Assembly (NCBI RefSeq): GCF_002368095.1
Contig: NZ_AP018228.1
Span: 62,001 to 126,000, forward strand
DNA: 64,000 bases
Reading direction: 5' to 3'
From: Calothrix parasitica NIES-267
Lineage (GTDB): Bacteria; Cyanobacteriota; Cyanobacteriia; Cyanobacteriales; Nostocaceae
Part shown: piece after piece, positions 47,223 through 56,184 of the stretch
Layout of the letters: every line of letters starts with the position of its first letter
Position numbering within the stretch: the first letter of the stretch is position 1
Notes under the pieces: generated by a model
The model's input: the letters and a program-made list of their open reading frames with translations, nothing else
Told to the model about the DNA's origin: nothing
Database searches by the model: none
Made by a program: the position numbers and the translations under genes

Positions 47223-48854
47223 TAACCTAATGTTGGCACCGATGAATCATCAGGAGTTGCAAGATGTAATTGAAGAACCAGCAAAAATCTTGGGTGTCAA
47301 GTTTGAATCTGGTTTAGTTGAGCGAATTTTAGAAGCAGTAGAGAAGGAACCGGGAAATTTACCGTTATTGGAATTTGCTTTAAAACAGTTATGGGAGAAG
47401 CAACAAAATGGTTATATAACCCATCAAGCTTATGAGGAAATTGGTGGTGTAGAAAAAGCGCTGGCTGTTTATGCTGAGGAAGAATATGAAAAACTCAGCG
47501 AGGATGATAAGCAAAAAGCACAGCGGATGTTTATTCAATTAGTACGTCCGGGGGAAAAAACAGAAGACACCCGAAGGATTGCGACTCTTGTTGAAGTGGG
47601 AGATGATAACTGGAAGTTGGCAACACGTCTTGCTGATTCTCGGTTAGTAGTTACTGGACGAGATGAAACATCTGATATTCAAACTGTTGAAGTAGTCCAT
47701 GAAGCTTTAATACAGGAATGGACAACCCTGCGCCAATGGATAAACGCAAACCGTGACTTCCGCATCTGGCAAGAACGACTCAAAGGACGGATGTATGAAT
47801 GGGAAGATAATAATAAAGATGAAGGATCATTGTTAAGAGGATTACCCTTAGCAGAAGCAAAAGATTGGTTGCACAAACGCGGAGATGAACTGAGTAACAA
47901 CGAGCGAAATTTCATTGAACAAAGTATAGCGCTACTCAAAAAAGAGCGGGAACAGCAACAACGAAGACGACGGTTTACTATTTTAGGACTGACTAGTTTC
48001 TTGGCAGTAGCTATGACTCTTGCTGGAATAATTGGGTATCAGTTGTGGCGTACAAGTATAGCTGAAACCAATGCTCGACTCCGCGCTCTTGCTGCAACTT
48101 CCGAAGCGCTTTTTAATTCGGACTTAAAGTATGATGCTTTGGCGAAAAGTATCAAGGCTGGGCAGCAATTAAAACAGGCAAACTGGGTGAATGTCGATAC
48201 ACGTATTCAAGTTATTGCGACATTGAGTCAAGTACTTTACGGACAAGACCATAAAGCGCCTACAACTCTCAAAAGTCATTCAAGCAAGTTTAATAACGTC
48301 AGCTTTAGTCCAGATGGTAAATCCATTGCTTCTGCATCTGCTGACAAAACAGTAAAACTGTGGGATGTCACCACTGGTAAGGAAATCAAAGCTCTCAAAG
48401 GTCATTTAGAGGAGGTTTATAGCGTAAGCTTTAGCCCAGATGGCAAAACCATTGCTTCTGCATCTTGGGACAAAACAGTAAAACTGTGGGATGTCAGCAC
48501 TGGTAAACAAATCAAAACTCTCAAAGGTCATTCAAATTCGGTTTATAGCGTCAGCTTTAGCCCAGATGGTAAAACCATTGCTTCTGCATCTTATGACAAA
48601 ACAGTAAAACTGTGGGATGTCACCACTGGTAAGCAAATCAAAACTTTCAAAGGTCATTCAAGCAGGGTTGATAGCGTCAGCTTTAGTCCAGATGGTAAAA
48701 CCATTGCTTCTGCATCTTATGACAAAACAGTAAAACTGTGGGATGTCAACACTGGTAAGCAAATCAAAACTCTCCAAGGTCATTCAGATTGGGTTTTTAG
48801 CGTCAGTTTCAGCCCAGATGGTAAATCCATTGCTTCTGCGTCAGATGACAAAAC
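47223..48854 (+). pseudogene. Trypsin-nSTAND1-WD40 protein, part 3 (STAND C-terminus, TM helix, WD40 1-5)
   Basis: From NLMLAPMNHQELQDVIEEPAK (nSTAND1 sensor region) through VEVVHEALIQEW and TTLRQWINANRDFR. A transmembrane helix (FTILGLTSFLAVAMTLAGII) is preceded by a basic RRRRR stretch. A helical segment (ALAATSEALFNSDLKYDALAKSIKAG) precedes WD40 repeats 1-5, starting at 48268. The fifth repeat is interrupted at DDKT by a second IS4-type element; the frame ends at 48903. Confidence 0.84.
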
Positions 48855-50508
48855 TTCAAGGGGTGACAAGCACCCCGAGACCTTACTCAGTCAAGGGTTT
48901 TGAAATTTAAGTTCCGAAAAAAAACCTGATAATGATAATCATTCTGTATATACTGAGCGGGTGGTCGCACTGCGACCACCCGCTCAGTATTTGATTTTAA
49001 AAACTGTCAATTGATTTATCTTTGATAAGAGATAATTTTATGGTAAAAAAATATCGGTCAAAATTTGGAAATTTGCACCGATAAGATGAAAATAATAACA
49101 TTGTATGAATCGTATTTTAAGCAATCACTGACAAAAGCTCAATATAAAACTTTAGAAATGTTAATTTGGTTGCTCACAGTTCAAAAAACTGTAAGAATAG
49201 AGAGGTTAGCGGCTTGTTTTCCCTTACCTATAAAATATGAAAGTCGTCGAAGACATATTCAAAGGTTCTTAATGTTATTCAGCTTTAGTTTACCTTTGTT
49301 TTGGTTTCCGATAGTTGAACAAATAATTCAACAAGAATTTAAATCAAAAACTCGTTTAATAATAACTTTGGACAGAACTCAATGGAAAGAAAATAATGTC
49401 TTAGTCATAGCTGTAATTTATAAAAAGAGAGCTATACCAATATATTGGAAACTTTTAGAGAAAGAAGGTAGTACGAATTTAAGAGAGCAACAAGCTATAA
49501 TTAGACCAATTTTGCGTTTATTTAAAAACTACGAATTAGTATTTTTAGGGGATAGGGAGTTTCATGGCATAGAGTTGTCTTATTGGCTAAAAATTCAAAA
49601 ACTACCTCGAAAAATATATTTTATTTTTCGTCAGAAGCAGACTACACACTTTAAAAAGCATAAAGGAGAATATCATAAATTAGCGGACTTAGGAGTAAGG
49701 CCAGGAACTAAGATTTTCTTTTCAAATATTTATATGACTAAAAATAAAGGGTTTGGTCGTTTTAATTTAGCAGCATATTGGAAGAGAAAATATAATAAAA
49801 AAACAGAAAAAGAACCTTGGTTCTTGCTAACAAATCTAGAAGACTTTGAAGAAATTATAAAAACTTACCGCCATCGTATGGGTATAGAAGCGATGTTTAA
49901 GGATTGTAAAACTGGTGGTTATAATCTCGAAGGAACTAAAGCTAATACTCACCGTTTAACTAACTTAATTTTGCTAATTGCTATAGCTTATACAATGTCA
50001 GCTTTAAAAGGTAAGTCAATCAAAAATAATGGAATTCAAAAATATATTTCTAGATTGGATGAAGCCAAACGTTCATCACGGAGACATAGTAATTTTTGGC
50101 TTGGTCTTTACGGTAATTTATGGATAATTGCTTGGGAGTTTTTAGTAGATATAGTTCAAGATTTAATAAGTATTAACCGTTCTAAATTACCACTCTATCG
50201 AAGAGGATTAAGAGCAATGTCAATGCTACAAAGATTATGATTTCAAATTGTAAAAATCTGTTTCTCTTAATATAAGAAACTATGCCCGTATCAGTCATCA
50301 ATTATTTCAACAAGCAAGCTTGTTGAAAAACAATTTGACCTGTCAACGAAGTAGGTAGAGAAACCGCGAAGCGGTTTCTCTACCTCTGCTATGATTATCA
50401 TTCTTATATTTATCATTTTTATCTCATTTTTCGGGCAATTTTTTCATATTGGTTGCTGCATAAATCTCTTGCTGTGACTATTTTTTAGCCGTCTTGTCAC
50501 CCCTTGAA
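48855..50508 (+). mobile_element. IS4-family insertion sequence (second type), 1654 bp
   Basis: Ends are the inverted repeat TTCAAGGGGTGACAAG (48855) and its complement ending at 50508. The 9-bp direct repeat TGACAAAAC (48846-48854 and 50509-50517) is the target duplication. Removal rejoins WD40 repeat 5 exactly (DDK + TVKLWD). Confidence 0.88.
49086..50240 (+). CDS. IS4-family DDE transposase
   Basis: 384 residues from ATG 49086; an upstream TTG at 49065 would overlap a hairpin arm. Asp in LDRTQW, Asp in LGDREF and signature YRHRMGIEAMFKDCK (Y-2-R-3-E-6-K). Clearly related to, but distinct from, the other IS4-type transposase here. ATCGGT/ACCGAT stem just before the start, after the motif ATGGTAAAAAA that both elements share. 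Confidence 0.86.
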   Translation: MKIITLYESYFKQSLTKAQYKTLEMLIWLLTVQKTVRIERLAACFPLPIKYESRRRHIQRFLMLFSFSLPLFWFPIVEQIIQQEFKSKTRLIITLDRTQWKENNVLVIAVIYKKRAIPIYWKLLEKEGSTNLREQQAIIRPILRLFKNYELVFLGDREFHGIELSYWLKIQKLPRKIYFIFRQKQTTHFKKHKGEYHKLADLGVRPGTKIFFSNIYMTKNKGFGRFNLAAYWKRKYNKKTEKEPWFLLTNLEDFEEIIKTYRHRMGIEAMFKDCKTGGYNLEGTKANTHRLTNLILLIAIAYTMSALKGKSIKNNGIQKYISRLDEAKRSSRRHSNFWLGLYGNLWIIAWEFLVDIVQDLISINRSKLPLYRRGLRAMSMLQRL

Positions 50509-50517
50509 TGACAAAAC

Positions 50518-51787
50518 AGTAAAACTGTGGGATGTCAGCACTGGTAAACAAATCAAAACTCTCCAAGGTCATTTAGAGGGGGTTTTTAGCGTCAGCTTTA
50601 GTCCAGATGGTAAAATCATTGCTTCTGCATCTGCTGACAAAACAGTAAAACTGTGGGATGTCAACACTGGTAAGCAAATCAAAGCTCTCAAAGGTCATTT
50701 AGAGGAGGTTGATAGCGTCAGCTTTAGTCCAGATGGTAAAATCATTGCTTCTGCATCTAGGGACCAAACAGTAAAACTGTTGGATGTCAGCACTGGTAAG
50801 CAAATCAAAACTCTCAAAGGTCATTCAAGCTGGGTTTATAACGCCAGCTTTAGCCCAGATGGTAAAACCATTGCTTCTGCGTCAGATGACGATACAGTAA
50901 AACTGTGGGATGTCAGCACTGGTAAGCAAATCAAAACTCTCAAAGGTCATTCAAATTCAGTTTATAGCGTAAGCTTTAGTCCAGATGGTAAAACCATTGC
51001 TTCTGCATCTAGGGACGATACAGTAAAACTGTGGGATGTCAGCACTGGTAAGCAAATCAAAACTCTCAAAGGTCATTCAAATTCGGTTTTTAGCGTAAGC
51101 TTTAGTCCAGATGGTAAAACCATTGCTTCTGCATCTAGGGACGATACAGTAAAACTGTGGGATGTCAGCACTGGTAAGCAAATCAAAACTCTCAAAGGTC
51201 ATTCAAATTCAGTTTATAGCGTAAGCTTTAGTCCAGATGGTAAAACCGCTGCTTCTGCATCTAGGGACGATACAGTAAAATTGTGGGATGTCAACACTGG
51301 TAAGCAAATCAAAACTCTCAAAGGTCATTCAAGCTGGGTTTATAACGCCAGCTTTAGCCCAGATGGTAAAACCATTGCTTCTGCGTCAGATGACGATACA
51401 GTAAAACTGTGGGATGTCAGCACTGGTAAGCAAATCAAAACTCTCAAAGGTCATTTAAGCTGGGTTTTTAGCGTAAGCTTTAGTCCAGATGGTAAAACCA
51501 TTGCTTCTGCATCTAGGGACCAAACAGTAAAACTGTGGGATGTCAGCACTGGTAAACAAATCAAAACTCTCAAAGGTCATTCAGATTCGGTTCGTAGCGT
51601 AAGCTTTAGCCCAGATGGTAAAACCATTGCTTCTGCGTCAGATGACAAAACAGTAAAACTGTGGAACTTTGATCTAGAAAATTTACTAGCTCAGGGGTGT
51701 GATTGGGTACGAGATTATCTCAAAAATAATCCCAATGTCAGTAATGAAGACAAGGACTTATGTGATGTCATTGGTAGTGGGAAATGA
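50518..51787 (+). pseudogene. Trypsin-nSTAND1-WD40 protein, part 4 (WD40 5-14 and C-terminus)
   Basis: Resumes in the middle of WD40 repeat 5 and runs through repeat 14 into a C-terminal tail, FDLENLLAQGCDWVRDYLKN...LCDVIGSGK, the usual cap of cyanobacterial WD40-STAND proteins (DLDxLLxxGCxWLxDYL). The conserved cap shows the gene was full-length before insertion. An open frame from 50504 could still make a free WD40 propeller if transcribed from the element. Confidence 0.84.
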
Positions 51788-52038
51788 AGCTTGTTAGAGA
51801 TTGTGTTTTAATCCACGAAAGGTTGCAGAATTTGAGTTTGATACATAAAACTTAATTAAAGAATTACAAAGTAAGCAATAAGTAAGAAACGATTTGTTAC
51901 TGGTGCGGTAAAAAGCCCAGCGTATAGGGCTTCCAATCACCATAACCTTGTTCCCCGGTTATACAGCATCGGTAATAATCTTTAAAAAACCAACAGATTT
52001 AGATTAGCGTCTACAGTAAAACTGAGTTTATAATCTAT

Positions 52039-53073
52039 CTACTCAAAATCTGCGTATTGAGGGGGACTAACTCCAATACGCTTAGTAACTTTGGGATTTT
52101 TGGAGGATTTAGCTTTTTCTGTAATGTCTACTACATCAATTTGATGCCACCAATCATCGCCAAAATCGAACCAATAGCCAAAAGCTTCATCAATAGATAG
52201 TTCCAGAGAAGCGATAGTTGTATTAGACACATCACCTGCAAGTGGTTCGGTGGATAATTCTTGTTTCAAACCATATCTTCTCGCATTGGGGTCTTGCGGT
52301 CCACGACCTCCCATTTGAAACTCATACATATGCTCATCTTCTCGGTCGAAGGCTTTGAAAATAATTTTATGAAGGTCTTCGAGAGTATTATCGCCCCTAA
52401 TCTCAATGGTTCGAGATACCTCCGGATTTTCTTCTATAAATTCAGAACTAACTGGACCATCGATTAAAAACACATCCAATAAATACACAGCATTGGGTTT
52501 GTATGCTTTTTTCTTATTTTGATGGAGCGATGTTTCAATCTCAATTACATCTTCTAATTTGTTATCTTCTGGTATATAAGGGATAAAACCTTTTACATAT
52601 GCTACTTCCTGAACTTCTCTGGGAACAGAACGAGCATCCAAAATCAATCCATCCACAGAAATCATCCAAGCTAGTGGGTTTTCGTCCAACTTGCTGGGTA
52701 AACACCAATCAGGGTGCATCTGATGCATCTTCAAGGTTTCTCTCACCTGCTTTGATTTTGACTGTCCAGTGCTGGGACTCACATCAAACCATTCGTACAT
52801 TTCCTTTGCACTAACATGAATATTTTGAGAAGTATCAAATAGAAAATTGACCATACCAATAGCATGGGTAATACCACAAGCCCAAGTCTTTTCCTTACCT
52901 CTTGCTAAGGGAGATGGTCTTTTCCGACACAAAGCGGCGGTTGCAAAGCGAATCAACTGGGCATATTCTGAACCCAAGTATTGTTTGGCAAAATCATCTG
53001 TTATTGCTACTATGCCATTAAATTTTTCTTGCATGGTACTGGGGATTTTTTCTGATTTCTTTGCCTTTGTCAT
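52039..53073 (-). CDS. Plasmid pRiA4b ORF-3 family protein
   Basis: 344 residues from ATG 53073; the frame is open to an ATG at 53160 that would add 29. The C-terminal half (VYLLDVFLIDGP...TLEDLHKIIFKAFDREDEHMYEF...SIDEAFGYWFDFGDDWWHQIDV) is the pRiA4b ORF-3 fold. The N-terminal part (FATAALCRKRPSPLARGKEKTWACGITHAIGMVNFLFD) resembles DUF6398. The family is common on plasmids and its function is unknown. It converges with the broken STAND gene and marks the beginning of a plasmid-backbone region. Confidence 0.82.
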   Translation of the reverse strand: MTKAKKSEKIPSTMQEKFNGIVAITDDFAKQYLGSEYAQLIRFATAALCRKRPSPLARGKEKTWACGITHAIGMVNFLFDTSQNIHVSAKEMYEWFDVSPSTGQSKSKQVRETLKMHQMHPDWCLPSKLDENPLAWMISVDGLILDARSVPREVQEVAYVKGFIPYIPEDNKLEDVIEIETSLHQNKKKAYKPNAVYLLDVFLIDGPVSSEFIEENPEVSRTIEIRGDNTLEDLHKIIFKAFDREDEHMYEFQMGGRGPQDPNARRYGLKQELSTEPLAGDVSNTTIASLELSIDEAFGYWFDFGDDWWHQIDVVDITEKAKSSKNPKVTKRIGVSPPQYADFE

Positions 53074-53160
53074 ACTTTTGCCCAGATTTGCTTTGCTTAT
53101 GTAAAGTTTTTGGAAATCAGCAACAATATAATAATATTTGGCTTCAGTTGTTGAAATCAA

Positions 53161-53611
53161 GCTAGTGTTAATAAATTTTACCTACGATTTAAGTTTTTCT
53201 TTCGTAAAGGCAAGCAAACAATTGTCAACGAAGGTGACAAAGTATCAAGACACCAGAGGTGCGAAAGCAGATGAGTATAAAAGATTATGCAAGCTTAGAA
53301 GATGTGAAAAGTGAGAAAGTTGATGGCACATAGCCGAAAGAGGCTTAATGCTATAAATACTTAAATTCCAGTTATTTAGAACATTAATTCCATCTCAAAT
53401 GTAGAGATTAATAAGCCCATTTCAAGGGCATATAGTAACATTCTCAGGAAGCATCGAAAGACTAATGAGTAGCGTATAAGTTTAAATATTATAAACATTC
53501 TCCTTCATATTAGATTCCACAAGATTAATTAAGTAATAAGCGTCCACAGCAATTAATATTAATTAAATGGCAGTTATAATCTAGAACGAAAATGTCTATA
53601 TGATAATTTTT
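53161..53611. other. Intergenic region upstream of the parM operon
   Basis: About 450 bp between divergent genes. No protein-like frame. Purine-rich repeated motifs occur near 53230-53340 but nothing regular. The right end passes into the GTACCC repeat cluster. Confidence 0.35.
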
Positions 53612-53716
53612 GTACCCATAAGTACCCTAATGGGTACGAATAATTTAAACTGAGAATCATGACGTAACAATAAGGGTTTGAGGCGATGAGAACCGAAAGT
53701 GTACCCAATTGTACCC
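53612..53716 (+). promoter_or_regulatory. GTACCC iteron cluster: likely parC/operator of the ParM system
   Basis: GTACCC at 53612, 53622, 53701 and 53711, and its complement GGGTAC at 53632. Neighbours are exactly 10 bp apart, one DNA turn, placing sites on one face of the helix. The cluster ends 9 bp before the preferred parM start. ParR-type adaptors bind such iterons, serving both as centromere and autorepression site (inference from position and spacing). Confidence 0.6.
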
Positions 53717-53724
53717 AGGTCAAA

Positions 53725-54711
53725 ATGCCCAGCAAAAACCGTAAATTATTTAAAAGTGTAGTTGACTTGGGCAATCACTGGATTAAAGCTTATGTGGAAG
53801 GCTACGACTTTTTGAGAGAACCAAGTTGGTTTAGCCGATGTTTAACTAATACTTCTGATAAATTACCTGGTCATGTGCGCTACGTCAATGGAGTCCGAGA
53901 AGACTTAATTGATACTTGCTGGCTTGTCGGTAATCAAGCTGTGAGGTCTGGTAGCTCCGACCTCATGAGATTAGTAGAAGACTACACAGGGAAATCTTCT
54001 CTATGGCTTGAATATTTCTTGGGAACCTTAGCGCATCTCCCACAAATTAATTCTCAAATGGAATTAGAAATTATCACCACCTGTAACGACGTTCAACGGC
54101 ATGAACCCGTTATTAGAAAAAATGAAGGGGTTCACACAGTAGAGTTGCGCGGTATCCCTTCTGTTGTAACTATTAGAGTCAAATCTGTACTACCTGAAGG
54201 TATTGCGGCTTTAAAATCTCAAAAGCTACAGGGGGCTGTAACAATCTGTGATATTGGTGGTGGTAATACTTCAATTAGTCGCTTCTACAATGGAGAACCT
54301 AACGGGGAAGTGGAAGTTAAAGATTTTGGTGCAGAATACTTGATAGAACGAATTGCGGCTAGTTCCGAATTAAAAGCGCTAATTGAGCAACCGCCAAGTA
54401 AAGATATTATTAACCGCAGTCTTGAAGTTGGTATTAAGTCCAAGAACAAAAAGCCTTGTTTGGTTTATGGTGATTCTAATATCAACTTCTATAAGGTGTA
54501 CGAAACCGAGTTACAGGATTTTATTAATTGCAGATTGCGGGAAATTATAAAAAAACTTGAAAATTATAAGCTAACTGGTGACAAGGTTTTAGTTATTGGT
54601 GGTGGTTCTAAGTTACCTTTGTTGAGCGCTGCTTTAAAGAAAAAGGGTTTTTTAATTTCAGATAACGGCGCATTTGATAACCTCGTTGGTCTAGTGGTAG
54701 AGGTCGCGTAA
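53725..54711 (+). CDS. parM: ParM/StbA-like plasmid-segregation actin
   Basis: 328 residues from ATG 53725 (AGGT just upstream). The longer frame from 53686 would translate through two operator repeats. Actin-fold ATPase motifs: phosphate-1 VVDLGNHWIKAY, phosphate-2 ICDIGGGNTSISR and adenosine VLVIGGGSKLP. It belongs to the cyanobacterial ParM/StbA group that forms filaments to move plasmids. The stop overlaps the start of a small downstream gene (TAATG), so the two are translated together. Confidence 0.84.
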   Translation: MPSKNRKLFKSVVDLGNHWIKAYVEGYDFLREPSWFSRCLTNTSDKLPGHVRYVNGVREDLIDTCWLVGNQAVRSGSSDLMRLVEDYTGKSSLWLEYFLGTLAHLPQINSQMELEIITTCNDVQRHEPVIRKNEGVHTVELRGIPSVVTIRVKSVLPEGIAALKSQKLQGAVTICDIGGGNTSISRFYNGEPNGEVEVKDFGAEYLIERIAASSELKALIEQPPSKDIINRSLEVGIKSKNKKPCLVYGDSNINFYKVYETELQDFINCRLREIIKKLENYKLTGDKVLVIGGGSKLPLLSAALKKKGFLISDNGAFDNLVGLVVEVA

Positions 54712-54968
54712 TGGCTGATAAAGTCAGGATAAAAAAATATCAACAGCCCAAAGTTAAACAATGGAGTCAAGCCTTAGAAATTCCAGAAAGTCGGTTTGTG
54801 GAAGATGCTATAAGCTTCTATATCCGATACCTCGAAGGGAAACAGCAAATTGATATAAACCCTATAACAGTTAATCTCACCCCAGTCCCTGTTATGGAAG
54901 AATCCCAAGAACAACTGGGTGAAGATATAGAAAATTTAGAAGAATTTACTGGGGGAATTGAATTGTAA
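54711..54968 (+). CDS. Small ParR-like partner of ParM
   Basis: 85 residues. A basic N-terminus (ADKVRIKKYQQPKVKQW) is followed by a helix pair (IPESRFVEDAISFYIRYLEG) like a ribbon-helix-helix DNA-binding unit. The tail is acidic (EESQEQLGEDIENLEEF) and could bind ParM. Overlap with parM and the upstream GTACCC repeats fit a ParR adaptor; sequence similarity to a named family cannot be proven by eye. Confidence 0.65.
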   Translation: MADKVRIKKYQQPKVKQWSQALEIPESRFVEDAISFYIRYLEGKQQIDINPITVNLTPVPVMEESQEQLGEDIENLEEFTGGIEL

Positions 54969-54995
54969 ACTTAAAAACTAGTGAACGAGCAGTTT

Positions 54996-55106
54996 TTACT
55001 TGAGAAGCTCCTCAATTCTGTTGTGATTTTCACTGCCCGTAACGTTACGGGCAATTTGACCATTATCCCCGTGTTCCAGTCTTTGCAATAGTTTCACCAC
55101 TTCCTC
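54996..55106 (-). pseudogene. parB fragment carrying a palindromic site
   Basis: The minus strand reads EEVVKLLQRLEHGDNGQ, then IARNVTGSENHNRIEEL and a stop. It is homologous to residues around 148-184 of the intact ParB at 56185-57114. It sits in an intergenic gap, with no flanking parB sequence, and contains palindrome copy 1. Either the last trace of a former parB or a copied site. Confidence 0.7.
55034..55053. repeat. 20-bp perfect palindrome, copy 1 (parS candidate)
   Basis: TGCCCGTAACGTTACGGGCA. The same 20 bp occur at 56162 and 56595, all within 1.6 kb beside the second parA-parB. The size and perfect symmetry are suitable for a ParB centromere site; a dispersed mobile palindrome is the alternative. 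Confidence 0.65.
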
Positions 55107-55121
55107 TAATTTTTATTTGAG

Positions 55122-55772
55122 ATGTCTAAACACGATACTTGGGCAACAGTTGCTAAAGATTCTTTACTGGCAGAATCAGCAAAATTCTTTCCTCAAGAAG
55201 AAATCCCTTTAAGAGACCCGTTTCCATTTCCGTTAAGTGCTAATGGACAAACTACTATAGATTTTTACTTAATAGACGTGGAAAGAATTGAACTTTATCA
55301 ATACTCAGAGTTGAGAGCAGCTTATAACTTTAGACTCAGATTGTCGGATAAAGAATTGACAGAATATATTCGTAAAAATGGTGGTTTTCCTATTCATATG
55401 AACTTCGTTTATCAGAAATTTTATGGAGCAGAAAGTTACCAAAGAATGATTGAATTTATGGATTTTATAGAACAAAACCCAGAACCAAGCAAGCAGAAAT
55501 ATATTGCTTTTTGTGATGACCAATATAATAGATGGATTGTAGGGAATGAGGAACCCAGTCCTTTACCCAAGACTTTTGAAGAATACGACCCGCGATTTCA
55601 AACTCCTGAGTTAGAAATGGCTTTAGTTAAAAAGCAAATTGAAAAAGAATTAGCTGATTATTCTTACTTAAATGTACCTACTGTCAAACCCTCATTTGAT
55701 TTTTTGAATAAAATTGATTCAAATGACAGCGACGAATTAATTGATTTAGATGAATTGTTTGGAGATGACTGA
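55122..55772 (+). CDS. Hypothetical plasmid protein, 216 residues
   Basis: Not recognised. A soluble, acidic protein with a Pro-rich region (PLRDPFPFPLS), a compact central part (DFYLIDVERIELYQYSELRAAY, FPIHMNFVYQKFYGAESYQ) and a very acidic C-terminus (SNDSDELIDLDELFGDD) that resembles short partner-binding tails. It stands between the parM operon and a small coiled-coil protein, all plus strand, suggesting a role in plasmid maintenance or replication, without proof. Confidence 0.6.
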   Translation: MSKHDTWATVAKDSLLAESAKFFPQEEIPLRDPFPFPLSANGQTTIDFYLIDVERIELYQYSELRAAYNFRLRLSDKELTEYIRKNGGFPIHMNFVYQKFYGAESYQRMIEFMDFIEQNPEPSKQKYIAFCDDQYNRWIVGNEEPSPLPKTFEEYDPRFQTPELEMALVKKQIEKELADYSYLNVPTVKPSFDFLNKIDSNDSDELIDLDELFGDD

Positions 55773-55812
55773 AGAATTTGTTGTCAGTTGTGGAAAACCA
55801 ATAAAAAAGCTT

Positions 55813-56100
55813 ATGTCACCAGAGTTACCAAAAACAAACGAGTCTAAACCTTACCAACCCACCCCCGAACAACTTGAAAGATGGAAGCGACTTGATGAAC
55901 ATGACGGGGCGATAGCTGGAAGAATGCCGCCAGAAGAAGAGCAAGCCCGGATTTTCAAGGAATTTTTAGAAACTGATTTGGTCACAGACCAGCTTGAGAA
56001 AGTACGCGCTCACAAAGAGAAATTATTGAAGAAGTTGAAATCGGCGGAAGAATATGAGCAGTTATTGCTTGAGAAAATAGAGGAGCGGAAATTGAGGTAA
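55813..56100 (+). CDS. Small coiled-coil plasmid protein, paralogue of the one at 58.4 kb
   Basis: 95 residues from ATG 55813; in-frame starts at 55750 and 55765 overlap the preceding gene. The pattern YQPTPEQLERWKRLDE, then IAGRMPPEEEQ, FLETDLVTDQLEKVRAHKEKLLKKLKSAEEYEQ is shared with the 58279-58542 protein. Basic and acidic helices with a leucine-rich coiled coil. Function unknown; two copies flanking parA-parB suggest a link with it. Confidence 0.65.
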   Translation: MSPELPKTNESKPYQPTPEQLERWKRLDEHDGAIAGRMPPEEEQARIFKEFLETDLVTDQLEKVRAHKEKLLKKLKSAEEYEQLLLEKIEERKLR

Positions 56101-56161
56101 AAATAGACTGGGAAAGAGGTAGAAACTTTTGCAAGCTAAAGTAACAGCTAATTTATCCAAT

Positions 56162-56181
56162 TGCCCGTAACGTTACGGGCA
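56162..56181. repeat. 20-bp perfect palindrome, copy 2 (parS candidate)
   Basis: Same sequence as copy 1, extended to 22 bp by TT/AA (56161-56182 region). It lies in the short gap just after the parB stop codon, the usual place for a plasmid parS. Confidence 0.68.
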
Positions 56182-56184
56182 ATA

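Larger units (their letters stand above)
48268..51690 (+). repeat. Fourteen near-identical 126-bp WD40-coding units (interrupted once)
   Basis: The spacing is exactly 126 bp from repeat 1 (48268) to repeat 5 (48772). Repeat 5 is split by the insertion and repeats 6-14 follow. Each unit encodes KGHS..V.SVSFSPDGKTIA and SAS.DDTVKLWDVSTGKQIK, with variation concentrated at a few positions after GHS and before TVKLWD. Fourteen equals two seven-blade propellers. High DNA identity implies recent duplication or gene conversion. Confidence 0.85.

Noticed and set aside
48268-51690. Regular direct repeats that could suggest a CRISPR array
   Set aside because: The unit is 126 bp without unique spacers and encodes WD40 blades; the TPR region of 38.6-40.1 kb is rejected for the same reason.
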